A stretch of 64,000 nt of DNA from Microbotryum silenes-acaulis (taxonomy: Eukaryota; Basidiomycota; Microbotryomycetes; Microbotryales; Microbotryaceae), in contig QPFY01000003.1 of the NCBI GenBank assembly GCA_003665825.1, forward strand, positions 744,001 through 808,000, given 5' to 3'. Under the pieces are notes generated by a model. That model saw nothing but the letters and a program-made list of their open reading frames with translations, was not told the origin of the DNA and ran no database searches. Of this stretch, positions 62,206-64,000 are shown piece by piece. Both the position numbers and the translations under genes were made by a program. Positions within the stretch are counted from its first letter, which is position 1, and each line of letters begins with the position of its first letter.

Positions 62206-63907
62206 GCTCGAGTTGGTTCGTGTCGCGCTGTACCCAGGGGTGAGCTCAAACGGGCGCTGTAGCAAGGCGACCGAGCGCCGCGCACCGGTGTGGAGTCGAT
62301 TTGTCCCCTGCGAAGCTCCAGTCGCGCTCGGACCTCATCTGGCGGGTCTCGGACGGACTCGAGATCGCCTCCGAGTCATTGGTGGGAACAGAGTCAACGC
62401 AGCGCGTGCGACTCTTTGTAAGTAAGGCATCCGTGTGTTCATGATTATAGCCATGTCTTTGTGGATTTAGTGTGCGTCACAACCCATCGCGGACCCCAAT
62501 ATTCATAATGTAGCAGCTCGACACGCGTTCATCATGTACATGAGATGTGGGTTTGCAGGCGGAACTACGCTGAGAGGCACGAGCGTGAAACACGATGTTC
62601 AGCTTCAAACACCGAATCGCTCATTCACCCTGACTGCGCATACCCACGCAAGCTTTCACAGCGGAGGTGATCAGGTGCTAGTACTACGGCCTGTCGAAGC
62701 GAGCGCGGAGCGCGCCGCGACCGAGCCCGCAAGGGACCCCTGAGTGTTGAAACACACGTGGAAAAGACGGCTTTGGGCGAAGCTACGTTATGTCCACGAG
62801 GAATCGGTACCGAACCATCACATCCGTGTGAACCTACGGCTCGTCACCACTCAATGGCAAAGGGTGAACCGCCAAGCCTGCGAGCTCGGGCGCGAAGCTT
62901 CAAAAACGGTCTAGGCTCTGCCCTCCCAATTTCTGGATGACGTTGAGGGGCTAAGCGGTTTCAGAAGCGCGTTCGGCGCACGGGACGACCACGGGCCCTT
63001 TTCATTTGCATGGGGCCGTTGGAGTGTCACATTTTACAAACTGGCAGTGGAGTTTGACCAGAACAAAAGGGGATTCTTCGTTTTAGGAACTTGTACCAGC
63101 CTCGTTGACCCTCAGAAGCTGTCAGGGGTCTCGCCGAGGATTTAAAGCTTCAATTTGGTCGAAAAACGAAAAATAGCCGGAGCGATGGTCATTCCGTGCT
63201 GGGCAGGTGTGCCCGGGCAGAAACGCGCCCTGGGACCCCTTACACACTCGGACATGCCTAATCGCATGGGAAGGAGGCTTGTGAGGGCCGTAGGTCGATA
63301 GTACTACTGTGCACACCGGTCCCCCTTCTTCAACTCTTTATTCAAGAATTCCAAGATTTATAAGTTAGCATTCTTGCCTAAAACAAACTTCACGATGATG
63401 CATCCATGGCACGGATCTCCGTGGTCAAACCGCTCGAGCGCGCCGCGAAGACGACGTTCCACGCGCGCACGCGCGGCCGTCGATCTTGATTGGCAGGGGC
63501 AGCCGGCAGATCCCTGTACGGCCGCGCCGTGTCAATTTTTGGAGTTTCTTCACTTTTCTCCGGGCCTGCAGAGCGAGTACATGGGCGAAAAATATAAAGA
63601 TGTACTAGGAGCAGCAATATCGGAGGGGCAGCCAGCCAGAATCGAGAAAAAAATGCCGAGGATTCAAGACAGATCGCCCTGAACACCGGCGGGTCCGTGG
63701 ACAATCAAGGCGCTCGAGGTCAGCCGATTTCCGAACCAGAATCCGGCTCCGAACTTCCGAAGGCTTCGAAGCCCCTCCGGTGATCGTAAAGGTGCGAGTG
63801 GGACTCTGATGTGCTCCGGCTCAAGCCCTTTTTCTTTCCCACCCCTTCCACGCCTTCTCATCTCTGAATCCTTGGCCCTCATCACAACCCCCGGGACTAC
63901 ACCTGCC
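62206..63907. other. Intergenic, 1.7 kb, no gene seen
   Basis: PWP2 upstream region and promoter of the last partial gene. The part from 63830 to 63907 is strongly pyrimidine-rich. Short open frames have no family signature, and I see no tRNA or repeat structure like those elsewhere in the window. Confidence 0.4.
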
Positions 63908-64000
63908 ATGGCTTCAACTTCGTCGTTCCCTGCGTCATCTTACCCAGTGGGTCAAGACTCTAATTCCGACTACCCGGCTTCTTCCCCTTCCTCTTCGACA
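63908..64000 (+). CDS. Start of an unknown protein, cut by window end
   Basis: An ATG in a good context (CCTGCCATGG) follows a CT-rich leader and opens a frame that stays open to the window end. The 31 visible residues are Ser/Pro-rich (MASTSSFPASSYPVGQDSNS...). This looks like the disordered N-terminus of a longer protein. Function cannot be told. Confidence 0.5.
   Translation, partial: MASTSSFPASSYPVGQDSNSDYPASSPSSST

Noticed and set aside
62206..63907. tRNA or other RNA gene in the long intergenic stretches
   Set aside because: I looked for tRNA-like A and B boxes and found none that folds convincingly; a dedicated search would be needed to exclude one.

Overview
The window looks like nuclear DNA of a basidiomycete fungus, most likely a GC-rich yeast of the Pucciniomycotina type. 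This is inferred from compact genes with many short introns (about 50-100 nt, GTRNGT donors, CTNAC-like branch points), very short exons, and a conserved set of eukaryotic housekeeping genes. Products are named by reading family signatures in the translations; no database search was possible.

Layout. 1-9.1 kb: a cut-off M17 leucyl aminopeptidase (-), a 70-bp-arm hairpin beside its start, a two-SANT-domain Snt1/NCoR-like corepressor (-), a Vma22-like V-ATPase assembly factor (+) and mitoribosomal protein mL41 (-). 9.3-11.0 kb: a 1.7-kb imperfect inverted repeat with no gene. 11.4-18.1 kb: SEC23 (+) and a triose-phosphate/nucleotide-sugar transporter with a long disordered N-terminus (+). 18.4-29.2 kb: an LRR/F-box-like protein (-), TFIIE-alpha (-), a Pyp1-like HAD phosphatase (+), the spliceosomal protein Cwc21 with an RS tail (-) and the AFG1 mitochondrial ATPase (-). 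30.6-39.8 kb: PP1 phosphatase (+), mitochondrial AsnRS (+), UBC4 (-) and an Mgr3-like mitochondrial TPR protein (-). 40.0-44.3 kb: a 4.2-kb segment bounded by 223-bp inverted repeats about 96% identical, probably a DNA transposon or foldback element, holding a ~195-bp tandem repeat. 44.3-48.3 kb: a MAPEG-family membrane protein (+), an unrecognised ORF pair (+) and a kinase-like gene with a one-base frameshift (+). 48.9-62.2 kb: DRG1/Rbg1 GTPase (-), alpha-COP (+), long-chain acyl-CoA synthetase (+) and PWP2 (-). An unknown gene begins at 63908 and runs off the end.

The genes do not form an operon or cluster. Themes recur: COPII and COPI coats (SEC23, alpha-COP), mitochondrial functions (mL41, AFG1, AsnRS, Mgr3-like, possibly the aminopeptidase), and RNA or transcription machinery (TFIIE-alpha, Cwc21, PWP2, Snt1).

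The most unusual material is structural. There are three unrelated inverted-repeat structures in intergenic DNA, a 5-nt internal exon in the catalytic core of PP1, a 7-nt first coding exon in CWC21, a start codon split by an intron in DRG1, and two GC-AG introns.
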